Assembly (NCBI GenBank): GCA_913060895.1
Contig: CAJXSN010000004.1
Location: 151,036 to 215,035 of the forward strand
Direction of reading: 5' to 3'
DNA: 64,000 bases
Origin: an uncultured Sphingomonadaceae bacterium
GTDB taxonomy: Bacteria; Pseudomonadota; Alphaproteobacteria; Sphingomonadales; Sphingomonadaceae
Part shown: positions 1-8,542 of the stretch, piece by piece
Layout of the letters: each line of letters starts with the position of its first letter
How positions within the stretch are numbered: position 1 is the stretch's first letter
Translations under genes and position numbers: made by a program
Notes under the pieces: generated by a model
Told to the model about the DNA's origin: nothing
The model's input: only the letters and a program-made list of their open reading frames with translations
Databases searched by the model: none

Positions 1-686
1 CGTGGCAATGGATTTTCGCGCAGGATAGCAGCCCCCTTTGCCGAGCCGCCGCGTTGGGTGGTGCCTTCTCTCAGCGGCACGGACTGAAGCTCCGCAACCA
101 GCAGTGCGAAATCGGCTAAAGCAAAGGTTTGTTCGAACACCAGACCGTGCTGGTTACCCCGGTTCCACAACACAATGGCGTCCAGTGGATCAGGCAGACC
201 CTCTCCGCTTATCCGTACCATCTGGCGCTGGGGCCAGCGACGATCGCTTTCGATACAGACCCCCTGCTGTGATAAATTGCAAATGGTAACCTGCGTGCCG
301 ATGTCCCCATGCAAAATAGTTGCCGGCAAGGCCAGATTAACGCGCACTGGCCGTTTGGGGAAAGTCCCGTTTTCATAGATCAGAGCCTCCAAGTCCATCG
401 CTTCACTGAATGCGTATCCAGCTTCCTGCCCGTTATTCCATGCCTGTTCGATCGGGAAACGCTGCCCTTCCCACAATTCAATCGAACACGCCCTGCCCGC
501 AGGGATCGGATGAAAGGCGCGAATGCGCACACCTGTCACGCTGACATCACGGACGATGCAGAGCACCTCTTTGCCATCAATACACAGTTTCGCATTTCGC
601 AGCATCAGGGCGATGCGCGGCGCACCGCGCCCTTCCAGATTGACCGTTTGCTCCATTCCCGATTGAGACCCGATGGTGCCATGCAT
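1..686 (-). CDS. Tandem PilZ-domain protein (3' end missing)
   Basis: An open frame of 228 codons runs on the minus strand from an ATG at 686 off the left edge, so the C-terminus is not seen. A GGGGA ribosome-binding site lies a few bases upstream of the ATG. Two PilZ-like units are visible: the first has DVSVTGVRIR near residue 47, the second has an arginine-rich KRPVRV segment followed by NLSQQGVCIES near residue 135. PilZ domains usually bind cyclic di-GMP through RxxxR and D/NxSxxG motifs and control motility, surface polysaccharide or division. The first copy has a weak arginine motif, so it may not bind ligand. No signal peptide or membrane segment is seen. The assignment to PilZ is from motif reading only. 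Confidence 0.72.
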   Translation of the reverse strand, partial: MHGTIGSQSGMEQTVNLEGRGAPRIALMLRNAKLCIDGKEVLCIVRDVSVTGVRIRAFHPIPAGRACSIELWEGQRFPIEQAWNNGQEAGYAFSEAMDLEALIYENGTFPKRPVRVNLALPATILHGDIGTQVTICNLSQQGVCIESDRRWPQRQMVRISGEGLPDPLDAIVLWNRGNQHGLVFEQTFALADFALLVAELQSVPLREGTTQRGGSAKGAAILRENPLP

Positions 687-801
687 GTGATTCCCCTGCT
701 CTAGCCGTGTAACACCTTGAGATAACAGGGGGCGGCCTGCTGCATACTTACACACACTATAGGGAAATTTGCCTAGGTCGAGGCTCGATAAGTGGGACTG
801 C

Positions 802-886
802 TGGTGCGGGTGGCGGGACTCGAACCCGCACGTCCAAAGGACAGGGGATTTTAAGTCCCCGGCGTCTACCATTCCGCCACACCCGC
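802..886 (-). tRNA. tRNA-Leu(UAA)
   Basis: The acceptor stem GCGGGTG pairs with CACCCGC, followed by discriminator A and an encoded CCA (802-804). The anticodon stem GGGGA/TCCCC encloses the loop CTTAAAA, giving anticodon UAA. A long variable arm, typical of class II leucine tRNAs, and a TTCGAAC-type T-loop are present. The gene stands alone between the PilZ gene and a decayed antiporter gene. Confidence 0.95.
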
Positions 887-1014
887 ACAGACTCGCGCTG
901 GGAGGGCGACTAGCGCAGAGTAGCGGGCAGGTGCAATCACGCAAAGATGGACAGCGCGGCAAACCGGCTTATTTCTCCGCCCATGATTGCTTTTGCACAC
1001 AAGCGCCGCGCCTG

Positions 1015-1670
1015 ATGGCAGACGAGATCGCCGAGACGATCTAGCCCACTATTGCCCTGCTGGGTCTTGGTCTGAGCTCAGCCGTGGCCGTCAACGCTTT
1101 GCGACTGAATCCGATTGTTGGATATCTGGTGCTGCGCGCCGGAATTGCTGCTCTCGAGTATACCGATGGTAGGCGCGATTATGGCGGTTTTGCGCTGGGA
1201 CTGTCCTCCACTACGGTGGTCATTGGATTGATACGCGAGTGCAATCAGGAAGTCTGTCCTGTCGGCCGAGCCGGTGCAGTGGATGCTGATTTTTCGGGGC
1301 ATCGCTGCAATCATGTTGTTGGTAACATAAACGCGATCAGCGCAGGCGGAACCTCGCCCAGGCGCTGGGTCTCGCCGGACTGAAAGCACTGGCGGCCTTC
1401 GTACTGGCAGAGTTGTTCCCACGCTACGAACAGAACCACTGTTCCGTACGGTAGCCCGCATACGCAGTTCGGAAGCCTAATACCGCGATGGCGCCGCTCC
1501 TCGCTCTGGCAGCAGGCTGGGCGTCGGACTTGGCCACTCTGTCGCTGAGCGCATTTCTAGGCGATGTCGCAACGACCCGCTTCGCCCGATCGCATTCTGA
1601 TGCAGAGTGAGATCGAAGCGTTCCGAGGGTTGCCCCTTGGTCAGACCGGTCGCGGTTCGAACGGAAAATG
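1015..1670 (+). pseudogene. Decayed Kef-type (CPA2) cation:proton antiporter
   Basis: Starting at an ATG at 1015, the frame reads nine codons, meets a TAG at 1042, then continues with LNPIVGYLVL and LGLSSTTVVIGLI, which match conserved membrane segments of KefB/CPA2 antiporters. Further on, in shifted frames, come ALAAFVLAELFP-like, LALAAGW-like, FARSHSDAE and IEAFRGLPLG-like pieces in the order expected for that family. The full gene would be well over 1 kb, so the remnant has an internal stop, frameshifts and deletions. It should encode no functional transporter. The match is by eye; the boundaries are approximate, and the 3' end abuts the ihfB gene on the other strand. Confidence 0.55.
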
Positions 1671-1694
1671 AAAGAGGCCCTCAGCGCGTCCCGC

Positions 1695-1976
1695 TCAATT
1701 CTCGTTCAAACCTTCCCGCATTTCCTTACCCGGTTTGAAATAGGGCACGCGTTTCGCCGGAACACTGACCGACTCGCCCGTGCGCGGATTGCGACCTGTG
1801 CGAGCCTCGCGCTCGCGAGTGGAGAATGCGCCAAAACCGCGCAGTTCGACCCTGCCGCCTTCGGCAAGCCGCTCTGTGATTTCATCGAAGAAAATATCGA
1901 CCACCTGCTCGACCTCTTCTGCCCGCAGATCTGGATTGTCTTTCGCCATTGCCTGAAGCAATTCGGAACGGATCAT
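1695..1976 (-). CDS. ihfB: Integration host factor subunit beta
   Basis: This 93-residue protein is a full-length DNABII-family subunit. It begins [12 protein letters not shown] and carries [25 protein letters not shown], whose GRNPxTG tip is the DNA-bending arm that intercalates into the minor groove. With IHF alpha it forms a heterodimer that bends DNA at specific sites during replication, transcription and site-specific recombination. Length and motif spacing fit IhfB rather than HU. It is transcribed alone on the minus strand; the remnant of an antiporter gene lies downstream. Confidence 0.93.
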   Translation of the reverse strand: MIRSELLQAMAKDNPDLRAEEVEQVVDIFFDEITERLAEGGRVELRGFGAFSTREREARTGRNPRTGESVSVPAKRVPYFKPGKEMREGLNEN

Positions 1977-2145
1977 GGTTATCTCCGGCGCTTTCGGGGG
2001 CAGCGCCTAACGGTTCGACTGCGGGAACCCCATATTCCCGATTTTTTACTGCCGCGAGAAAGCGACATTTACGGCGCGACCCGTTAAAAGTTTATGTCAG
2101 ATTATTTTGTGCAGCGCAATTCCCTGCGCGCTGCCGAAAAGCCGG

Positions 2146-2502
2146 TCAGGCGGACTCTGTACTCGCTTCTGCCAGCAAGGCCCCGGCATCGATCCCCAGC
2201 CGCTCCATCCGCTCGGCAATCTCCGGCCATTCCTCGGCCAGAAAGCGTTTGCGTTCCGAGTCGCGCAGCTTTGCTGCCGCGCCGCGTACCACATACATTC
2301 CTACGCCGCGCTGCACCGCGACCAGACCATCCGCCTGAAACTGCTGATACGCCTTGGCCACGGTCAGGGGATTGGCCCCCTGATCGGCCGCAAAGGATCG
2401 CACCGACGGCAACATCTCACCCTCGCGGTAGCGCCGCTCAATAATCGAGGCGGCGATCATATCGCGCAATTTGAGATAGACGGGCCGGGAAGAACTGCTC
2501 AT
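2146..2502 (-). CDS. GntR-family regulator, YtrA subfamily
   Basis: A 118-residue protein with an N-terminal winged helix: PVYLKLRDMIAASI, EGEMLPSVRSFAADQGANPLTVAKAYQQ, and a wing VAVQRGVGMYVV. The C-terminal tail is only about 45 residues, the hallmark of the YtrA subfamily, which lacks a large effector domain and often controls transporter genes. I chose the ATG at 2502 (MSSSSRPVY); a GTG at 2526 would add eight residues, and neither has a strong ribosome-binding site. It is divergent from the peptide transporter gene at 2724, its most likely target, but no operator was identified with confidence. Confidence 0.82.
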   Translation of the reverse strand: MSSSSRPVYLKLRDMIAASIIERRYREGEMLPSVRSFAADQGANPLTVAKAYQQFQADGLVAVQRGVGMYVVRGAAAKLRDSERKRFLAEEWPEIAERMERLGIDAGALLAEASTESA

Positions 2503-2723
2503 AGGTGCGTCGCTGCCATAATACACCGTGGCACGTCAAGGTTTGACTGCCGGTTTAGCGCGGCCTCACCCTCGGCTCGTCAACGCTTCATCCTGAATAA
2601 AGACGGTTTCGCCTGCAATCATTTCTTGAGCATAGCGATTTCGTCGCTAGGGTGCGCTGCTTGAATTGCGTAGCCCCGAAATCGGGCGCGTTTGGGGTTC
2701 GACGAAAGAGGGTTACAAGCATC

Positions 2724-4496
2724 ATGGCATCACAAGCGCCACCACACGGCGATTCAGCCGGCACCATATTGGGCCACCCCAAGGGGCTGTTCGTCCTGTT
2801 CTTTGCCGAGATGTGGGAGCGTTTCTCCTACTATGGCATGCGCGCTCTGCTGATCTTCTACCTTACAAAGCACTGGCTGTTTTCAGATGGCGAGTCGGGT
2901 ATTATCTACGGTGCTTACACTGCTCTTGTTTACATTGCCCCTGTGGTCGGCGGTTACCTGGCCGACAAGGCGCTCGGGCAACGAAAGGCAGTGCTTTTCG
3001 GCGCAGTCCTCCTGACCCTTGGTCATTTCTTCATGGCATTCGAGGGTTCTCCCGGGGCCGGGAACACCGATAATCCGGTGATCTACATCTTCTGGCTGGC
3101 TCTTGCGTTGATTATCGTGGGTTCGGGCTTCCTGAAGGCCAATATCTCGGTGATGGTCGGCCAGCTCTATCCCCGCACCGATGTGCGCCGGGATGGTGCC
3201 TATACCATCTTCTACATGGGCATTAATCTTGGCGCGGCGCTAGGTTCGCTACTGTGCGGTTATATCGGCGAGACATATGGCTGGGCGTACGGCTTCGGTC
3301 TTGCAGGCATTGGCATGCTTCTGGGTTTGGTCGTGTTTATCTGGGGCAAGCCTCTGCTGCTTGGCCGCGGTGAACCGCCCAAGGCCTTGGCGAGATCGCG
3401 CGAAATCTCCGTCTACGGCATTGGTCTGGTGTTCGTCGCACTGTGCTGGGTAGCCATCCAGTATCAGGATGCAGTGGGCGTATTTCTTGGCACATTTGGT
3501 GCAGCGCTGGTCTGCTATGTTCTCGCGATCGCTACGTTCCAGCTGCCCTATGGCAGCTACGCGAAAGCGCCGACACCAGCATTTTACTCCTATATCGCGA
3601 GCAGTGCTTTGCTGATCGTCTCCATGTTCTTCGTGTCTTCCGGCAACGAAGCATGGCAACTCCCCGCATCTATTGGGTTCGGCGGCGTAATTACAATCAT
3701 GATCCTGCAGATGATGGCGAAGACGGATCACGACCGTGACCGGATTCTTGCAGCCATGTTCCTGATCATCGTATCCGTGATTTTTTGGGCACTGTTCGAA
3801 CAGGCTGGCTCCTCGCTTAACCTGTTTACTGACAGGTCGGTCGATCGCACCATGCTGGGTATCGAATTCCCGGCATCGACCTTCCAATCAATCAACGCGA
3901 TCTACATTATCCTGCTCGCTCCGGTTTTTGCGACCACGTGGACGGTATTGGGAAGGAAAGGTCTTGAGCCTTCTACCCCGATGAAGTTTGGACTGGGTGT
4001 TATTCAGGTGGGTCTGGGCTTCCTCGTTCTGGTATGGGGCGCACAGTCGGTTGGCGTGAATGTTCCGACACCTGTGATCTTCATTTTCCTTATTTACCTG
4101 CTGCACACGATGGGTGAGCTTTGCCTGTCGCCTGTGGGCCTGTCGGCGATGAACCGGCTTGCTCCGATACAGATCGCCAGCCTGATTATGGGAACGTGGT
4201 TCTTCGCATCAGCCACCGGTAACTTCGTAGCTGGTCAGATCGCTGCTGCTACAGGCGGTGAGGGTGTTGGCGAAGCTGCTGGCAAGCAGGTCGTTCTGGA
4301 CGTGTATTCTACTGTCGGCTGGTACGCTGTCGGCGTTGGTGTAGCGGTCATGGTAATCAGTCCGCTATTTAAAAAGCTGATGCACCTGGACACATTGACC
4401 GACGACAACGTCGGTGACGATCTGGAAGGTCAGGGTGAAGGCCCCGGCGAGCCAATGGGTGCAGGCATCCATCCCTCAACTCGGCCCGGCAACTGA
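2724..4496 (+). CDS. Proton-dependent oligopeptide (POT) transporter
   Basis: A 590-residue inner-membrane protein of the POT/PTR branch of the major facilitator superfamily, importing di- and tripeptides with protons. Near residue 30 it carries EMWERFSYYG, the ExxER motif coupled to proton movement, and later FYMGINLGAALG, the POT signature FYxxINxG. Many hydrophobic stretches fit 12-14 transmembrane helices. The ATG at 2724 is preferred over upstream in-frame starts because the homology begins soon after it. It heads a plus-strand cluster with two amidohydrolases and a peptidyl-prolyl isomerase, which suggests use of peptides or peptide-derived compounds. Confidence 0.9.
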   Translation: MASQAPPHGDSAGTILGHPKGLFVLFFAEMWERFSYYGMRALLIFYLTKHWLFSDGESGIIYGAYTALVYIAPVVGGYLADKALGQRKAVLFGAVLLTLGHFFMAFEGSPGAGNTDNPVIYIFWLALALIIVGSGFLKANISVMVGQLYPRTDVRRDGAYTIFYMGINLGAALGSLLCGYIGETYGWAYGFGLAGIGMLLGLVVFIWGKPLLLGRGEPPKALARSREISVYGIGLVFVALCWVAIQYQDAVGVFLGTFGAALVCYVLAIATFQLPYGSYAKAPTPAFYSYIASSALLIVSMFFVSSGNEAWQLPASIGFGGVITIMILQMMAKTDHDRDRILAAMFLIIVSVIFWALFEQAGSSLNLFTDRSVDRTMLGIEFPASTFQSINAIYIILLAPVFATTWTVLGRKGLEPSTPMKFGLGVIQVGLGFLVLVWGAQSVGVNVPTPVIFIFLIYLLHTMGELCLSPVGLSAMNRLAPIQIASLIMGTWFFASATGNFVAGQIAAATGGEGVGEAAGKQVVLDVYSTVGWYAVGVGVAVMVISPLFKKLMHLDTLTDDNVGDDLEGQGEGPGEPMGAGIHPSTRPGN

Positions 4497-4535
4497 CCGA
4501 CCGACGCAAAAGATGAATACCAAGGGGTACGACGA

Positions 4536-5915
4536 ATGAATGTGAACGCGCTTCTGGCAATCGGGAGCGCGTTCGCGCTTTCAGCCTGTGCTACCACCGG
4601 AACGGCCACGGATAGCGACAGGAGCACACGCTCGCTCGACAGTTCGGCTGAGGTCGATGTGCCCTTCCCCTCGACCTACAAGCCCTATCCCGGCGCAGCG
4701 ACTGCGCTGGTCGGCGCTACCGTGTATGACGGCAGGGGCGGTGTGATCGAGGAAGGCACTGTATTGTTTCGCGATGGCAATGTGGTGGAGATCGGCTCCG
4801 GTCTTGCAACAAACGGCTACACCGTGATCGACGGTAAGGGCAAATTCGTCACCCCCGGCATAATCGATATCCATAGCCATCTGGGAGATTACCCCACCCC
4901 CAGCGTGGATGCCCATTCGGACGGCAACGAAGCAACTTCGCCCACCACCGGCGATGTATGGGCAGAGCATTCCGTTTGGCCACAAGATCCCGGTTTCAGC
5001 CGTGCGATGGCCAATGGCGGGATCACCAGTCTGCAAATTCTGCCTGGCTCTGCCAATCTGATCGGCGGCCGCACGGTTACATTGAAAAACGTCTACAGTC
5101 GCACCGTGCAGGGCATGAAATTCCCCGGCGCGCCCTATGGTATGAAGATGGCCTGCGGCGAGAACCCCAAGAGAGTTTATGGCAGCAAAGGCCGTAAGCC
5201 TTCCACCCGTATGGGCAATTTCGCCGTCAACCGGCAGACATGGTTCGATGCTATCGACTACGCCGAAGGTGACCGAAAGAAGCGCGATCTGGAGAAAGAA
5301 ACGCTGGCCGGTGTGCTGGACGGAGATATTCTGGTTCACAACCATTGCTACCGTGCCGACGAAATGGCGCTGGTCATGGATATGGCCAAGGAGATGGGAT
5401 ACAAAGTCAGCACCTTCCACCACGCGGTCGAAGCCTATAAAATCGGCGATCTGCTGCGAGAAAACGAAGTATGTTCTGCCATCTGGGCCGACTGGTACGG
5501 CTTCAAAATGGAAAGTTATGACGGCATTCCTGAAAATGGCGCATTGCTGCAACAGGCAGGCGCCTGCGTTGTCATCCACTCTGACGATGAAAACGGTATC
5601 CAGCGGCTGAATCAAGAAGCCGCCAAGGCCCAGGCCGCAGGCGCGCGTATAGGTATTACCGTTCCCGACGCCGAGGTGATCTCTTGGATCACCCTGAATG
5701 CTGCAAAGGCGATGGGCATTGCCGATATGACCGGCAGTCTCGAACCGGGCAAAATGGCCGATGTCGTGCTGTGGAATGGCGATCCGCTAAGCGTCTATTC
5801 CCGTCCCGAGAAAGTCTGGGTTGATGGTGCGTTGCTGTTCGATTCCACAGATCCAAAGCGCAGGCCGGTAAGTGATTTCGAGCTTGGCCAGCCGGGCGAA
5901 GGAGATGTGAAATGA
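4536..5915 (+). CDS. Amidohydrolase-family lipoprotein
   Basis: 459 residues. The N-terminus MNVNALLAIGSAFALSAC ends in a lipobox (LSAC), so the mature protein is probably anchored in a membrane facing the periplasm. The amidohydrolase fold is marked by FVTPGIIDIHSHLGD with the metal-binding HxH, later histidines in HNHCYRADE and FHHAVEAYK, and an aspartate in VIHSDDEN near the C-terminal sheet, then the closing GKMADVVLWNGDPL strand. The relatives are periplasmic amidohydrolases of the imidazolonepropionase/prolidase-like group with unknown substrates. The stop overlaps the next gene by 4 bases, so the two are probably translated together and may work as a pair. Confidence 0.85.
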   Translation: MNVNALLAIGSAFALSACATTGTATDSDRSTRSLDSSAEVDVPFPSTYKPYPGAATALVGATVYDGRGGVIEEGTVLFRDGNVVEIGSGLATNGYTVIDGKGKFVTPGIIDIHSHLGDYPTPSVDAHSDGNEATSPTTGDVWAEHSVWPQDPGFSRAMANGGITSLQILPGSANLIGGRTVTLKNVYSRTVQGMKFPGAPYGMKMACGENPKRVYGSKGRKPSTRMGNFAVNRQTWFDAIDYAEGDRKKRDLEKETLAGVLDGDILVHNHCYRADEMALVMDMAKEMGYKVSTFHHAVEAYKIGDLLRENEVCSAIWADWYGFKMESYDGIPENGALLQQAGACVVIHSDDENGIQRLNQEAAKAQAAGARIGITVPDAEVISWITLNAAKAMGIADMTGSLEPGKMADVVLWNGDPLSVYSRPEKVWVDGALLFDSTDPKRRPVSDFELGQPGEGDVK

Positions 5916-7306
5916 GCATCCTGACCACGACAACCCGCATCCTGATCGCTGGCGTTGCTGCACTGGCCGTGCCCGCATCCCTGTCGGCGCAGGATTTCGC
6001 CATTACCGGCGCGACCGTGGCGACCGGCGACGGGTCAGAACCCGTACCCAACGCCACCGTAGTAGTCCGCAGCGGTAAAGTCGTCGCCGCCGGGGCCCGA
6101 GTTACCGTACCGGTAGATGTGCAGGTGCTGGACGGCAGTGGAAGCTGGGTTACTCCCGGCATCTTCATGCCTCTGACCGATCTTGGCCTGTACGATGTCG
6201 GAGCGGTGAGCGAGAGCAACGATATCGGTGCGCGAAACTCGCCGTTCTCGGCCGCGATCGACGTGGCGACTGCACTCAACCCGGCTTCGCAACATGTTGC
6301 CGTCAGCCGGGCCGGTGGGGTTACGCGTGCAAGTGTCTCGCCAAGCCCTTCCTCTTCCATTTTTGGTGGCCAGGGCGCGATAGTCGATCTCGGCGCAGAT
6401 CCAAATATGCTGATAAAGGCGCGTGCATTCCAGATCGTAGCGCTTGGCGAAACGGGCGCACGTCTGGGCGGCGGCAGCAGGACGGGCGCTCATGCACTGC
6501 TCCGCAATGCTTTGCGCGAAGCACGGCAATACGGGGCCGACGCCCGTATCCCGGGCTCACCCTCGCGAGCAAGTGACGTGTCTACCGTTGACGATATTCC
6601 GGTCGATCCGCGCCTGATCGACAATACGACAGCGCGGGGTGACGACGTTCTGCTGACCCGTTTCGATGCTGCCGCACTGGTGCCTGTCGTGCGCGGGGAG
6701 CAGCCGCTGTATGTCGCGGTAGAACGAGCCTCGGATATTCGACAGATGCTGTCGCTGAAGCTTGAGTTTCCCGAACTCGATCTTGTTCTGGTCGGTGTGA
6801 GCGAAGGCTGGATGGTAGCTGCGGAGATCGCAGCATCCGGCATTCCTGTCATTGCCGATCCGCTCGACAATCTGCCTGCAAGTTTCGAACAGCTGGCCGC
6901 CACACAAAGCAATATCGGCCGCATGGTCGATGCCGGTGTGACGGTCGCCATTGGTGGCCTGTCGGGCGGCATTACCGGCCCACGTACCGCGCCGCAATTC
7001 GCAGGCAATCTGGTGGCGCTGTCCGATGTACCACGCGCCACCGGCCTGACATGGGGCGAAGCGCTTGCTTCTATCACCTCAATTCCAGCCGCCATTTCCG
7101 GTTACGGTGGGCGTTACGGCGTGCTCGCCCCGGGTGCAGCAGGTGATGTGGTGGTATGGGACGGCGATCCGCTGGAAGTCTCCTCCACACCCGTCCGTGT
7201 ATTTATCGACGGGGTGGAACAGCCGCTGACCAACCACCAGACGCGTCTTCGTGATCGCTACCGCGATCTGGACGAGAGCGACCTTCCCAAAGCTTATGAC
7301 TGGTAA
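5912..7306 (+). CDS. Amidohydrolase-like protein lacking metal ligands
   Basis: 464 residues with a cleavable signal peptide (ends ASLSAQ). The overall fold parallels the preceding gene: DFAITGATVATGDG opening sheet, SWVTPGIF, and closing GAAGDVVVWDGDPLEVSS. Where the active relative has IDIHSHLGD, this one reads FMPLTDLGL, so the HxH metal pair is gone, and the later histidines and HSDDE aspartate are not evident either. I infer a catalytically inactive or altered partner of the 4,536 gene, perhaps a subunit of a heterodimer. It overlaps that gene by 4 bases and is followed 19 bases later by the isomerase gene. Confidence 0.8.
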   Translation: MSILTTTTRILIAGVAALAVPASLSAQDFAITGATVATGDGSEPVPNATVVVRSGKVVAAGARVTVPVDVQVLDGSGSWVTPGIFMPLTDLGLYDVGAVSESNDIGARNSPFSAAIDVATALNPASQHVAVSRAGGVTRASVSPSPSSSIFGGQGAIVDLGADPNMLIKARAFQIVALGETGARLGGGSRTGAHALLRNALREARQYGADARIPGSPSRASDVSTVDDIPVDPRLIDNTTARGDDVLLTRFDAAALVPVVRGEQPLYVAVERASDIRQMLSLKLEFPELDLVLVGVSEGWMVAAEIAASGIPVIADPLDNLPASFEQLAATQSNIGRMVDAGVTVAIGGLSGGITGPRTAPQFAGNLVALSDVPRATGLTWGEALASITSIPAAISGYGGRYGVLAPGAAGDVVVWDGDPLEVSSTPVRVFIDGVEQPLTNHQTRLRDRYRDLDESDLPKAYDW

Positions 7307-7325
7307 ACTCCATAAGGATTCCGGG

Positions 7326-7814
7326 ATGAAAACGACTTTCCTCGCATTGGGCGCGGCTGCGCTCGTGGTCGGCGCCGTAACATTTGCACAAGAGCCCGAG
7401 CGGCCGAAGATGAGTATGGCTTGGCACAGCGCCCAGCAGCTTGCCCTGGCGGAGCGCGCTGCTTCGGGCGACTGGCGGGCACTGGATGGCGGGCTGCTGT
7501 GGCGCCGGATCGATGGCGACGGTACCGGCGCAAAGCCGGACGTATCGGACACAGTAACCGTGCATTATGCCGGTACGTTCATCGATGGGGAAACTTTCGA
7601 CAGCTCCTTCGACAGGGGCGAGCCTGCAACCTTCCCGCTCGGCGCACTCATACCGGCATGGCAAATGGCCATTCCGCAAATGGGTGTGGGGGATACGATC
7701 GAACTCGCTGCGCCCGCAATACTGGCCTATGGCCCCGTTGGCAAAGGCCCGATCCCGGGCGGCGCGACCTTACTGTTCAAGGTGCAATTGCTCGGCATCG
7801 AGGGGCAGGAATAA
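7326..7814 (+). CDS. FKBP-type peptidyl-prolyl isomerase, exported
   Basis: 162 residues. A signal peptide (MKTTFLALGAAALVVGAVTFAQ) precedes a short helix and one FKBP domain with VTVHYAGTFIDGETFDSSFDRGEPATFPLG and PGGATLLFKVQLL. FKBP enzymes speed cis-trans isomerisation of prolyl bonds, here in the periplasm. The middle is slightly shortened (ALIPAWQMAIPQMGVGD) but keeps the expected pattern. The ATG at 7326 is chosen since an upstream frame would read back through the amidohydrolase gene; a CCGGG-type ribosome-binding site precedes it. It sits between the amidohydrolase pair and nnrU in one apparent transcription unit. Confidence 0.86.
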   Translation: MKTTFLALGAAALVVGAVTFAQEPERPKMSMAWHSAQQLALAERAASGDWRALDGGLLWRRIDGDGTGAKPDVSDTVTVHYAGTFIDGETFDSSFDRGEPATFPLGALIPAWQMAIPQMGVGDTIELAAPAILAYGPVGKGPIPGGATLLFKVQLLGIEGQE

Positions 7815-7818
7815 CGCT

Positions 7819-8502
7819 ATGGAAGCGGCACTGATATCTCTCGCCGCGGCCAATATCGCATTTGTCGGCACGCACTTTGCGCTTTCGCATCCTCTGCGAG
7901 CGCCGGTCATACGGTTTCTGGGACCAGGCGGCTTTCAGCTGGTTTATAACCTCATCGCTGCGATCACCCTTGCATGGGTCTATTTCGCGTTTGTCGCCGC
8001 GCCTGCGGGTGCGCCACTCTGGGGCGGTTTCGGCAATGCTGTTTGGATCGTCGCCAGTGCGTTGACCATGTTGGGTTCTGTCCTGTTCGTAGGGTCGGTC
8101 GTTTGCCCCAACCCAGCCCTGCCAACACCCATGGCAGCAAAGCAAGCGGCAGGTAATCCGCAAGGCGCATTGCGGGTCACCCGCCACCCGATGATGTGGG
8201 GATTTGCCCTGTGGGCGTGTGCGCACATCGTTGCCGCGCCGACGCCGCGAACGCTGATCACGATGGGCGCAGTGTTGTTTCTCGCGCTGGTCGGCGCAAA
8301 GATGCAGGACGCCAAGAAACGCGCGGCGATGGGTAATGCGTGGAAAGGTTGGGAGAGCCGCACAAGCTTTGTCCCTCGCTTGTCGCAAAGCGGCGCAATC
8401 GGCATCGTGCCATGGGTGGGCGGAGTGCTGATCTGGCTCGCCATTACTTACGCCCATATTCCAGCAGGCGGTATGGCGGCGGGCGTATGGCGATGGCTAT
8501 AA
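7819..8502 (+). CDS. NnrU-family integral membrane protein
   Basis: 227 residues with about six hydrophobic segments. It shows the NnrU pattern: an early FVGTHFALSHPLRAP, a central RVTRHPMMWGFALWACAHI, and a late WESRTSFVP. NnrU was named from denitrification gene clusters and is related to methyltransferase-like isoprenylcysteine carboxyl methyltransferases and sterol-type membrane enzymes; here no nitrogen-oxide genes are nearby, so the name does not imply denitrification. It starts 4 bases after the isomerase gene stop, the last gene of the plus-strand cluster, and converges on dxs. Confidence 0.82.
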   Translation: MEAALISLAAANIAFVGTHFALSHPLRAPVIRFLGPGGFQLVYNLIAAITLAWVYFAFVAAPAGAPLWGGFGNAVWIVASALTMLGSVLFVGSVVCPNPALPTPMAAKQAAGNPQGALRVTRHPMMWGFALWACAHIVAAPTPRTLITMGAVLFLALVGAKMQDAKKRAAMGNAWKGWESRTSFVPRLSQSGAIGIVPWVGGVLIWLAITYAHIPAGGMAAGVWRWL

Positions 8503-8542
8503 GCTAGTTGAGAACGCCTAGAAGCTTGCCTGCGATGTAGTT

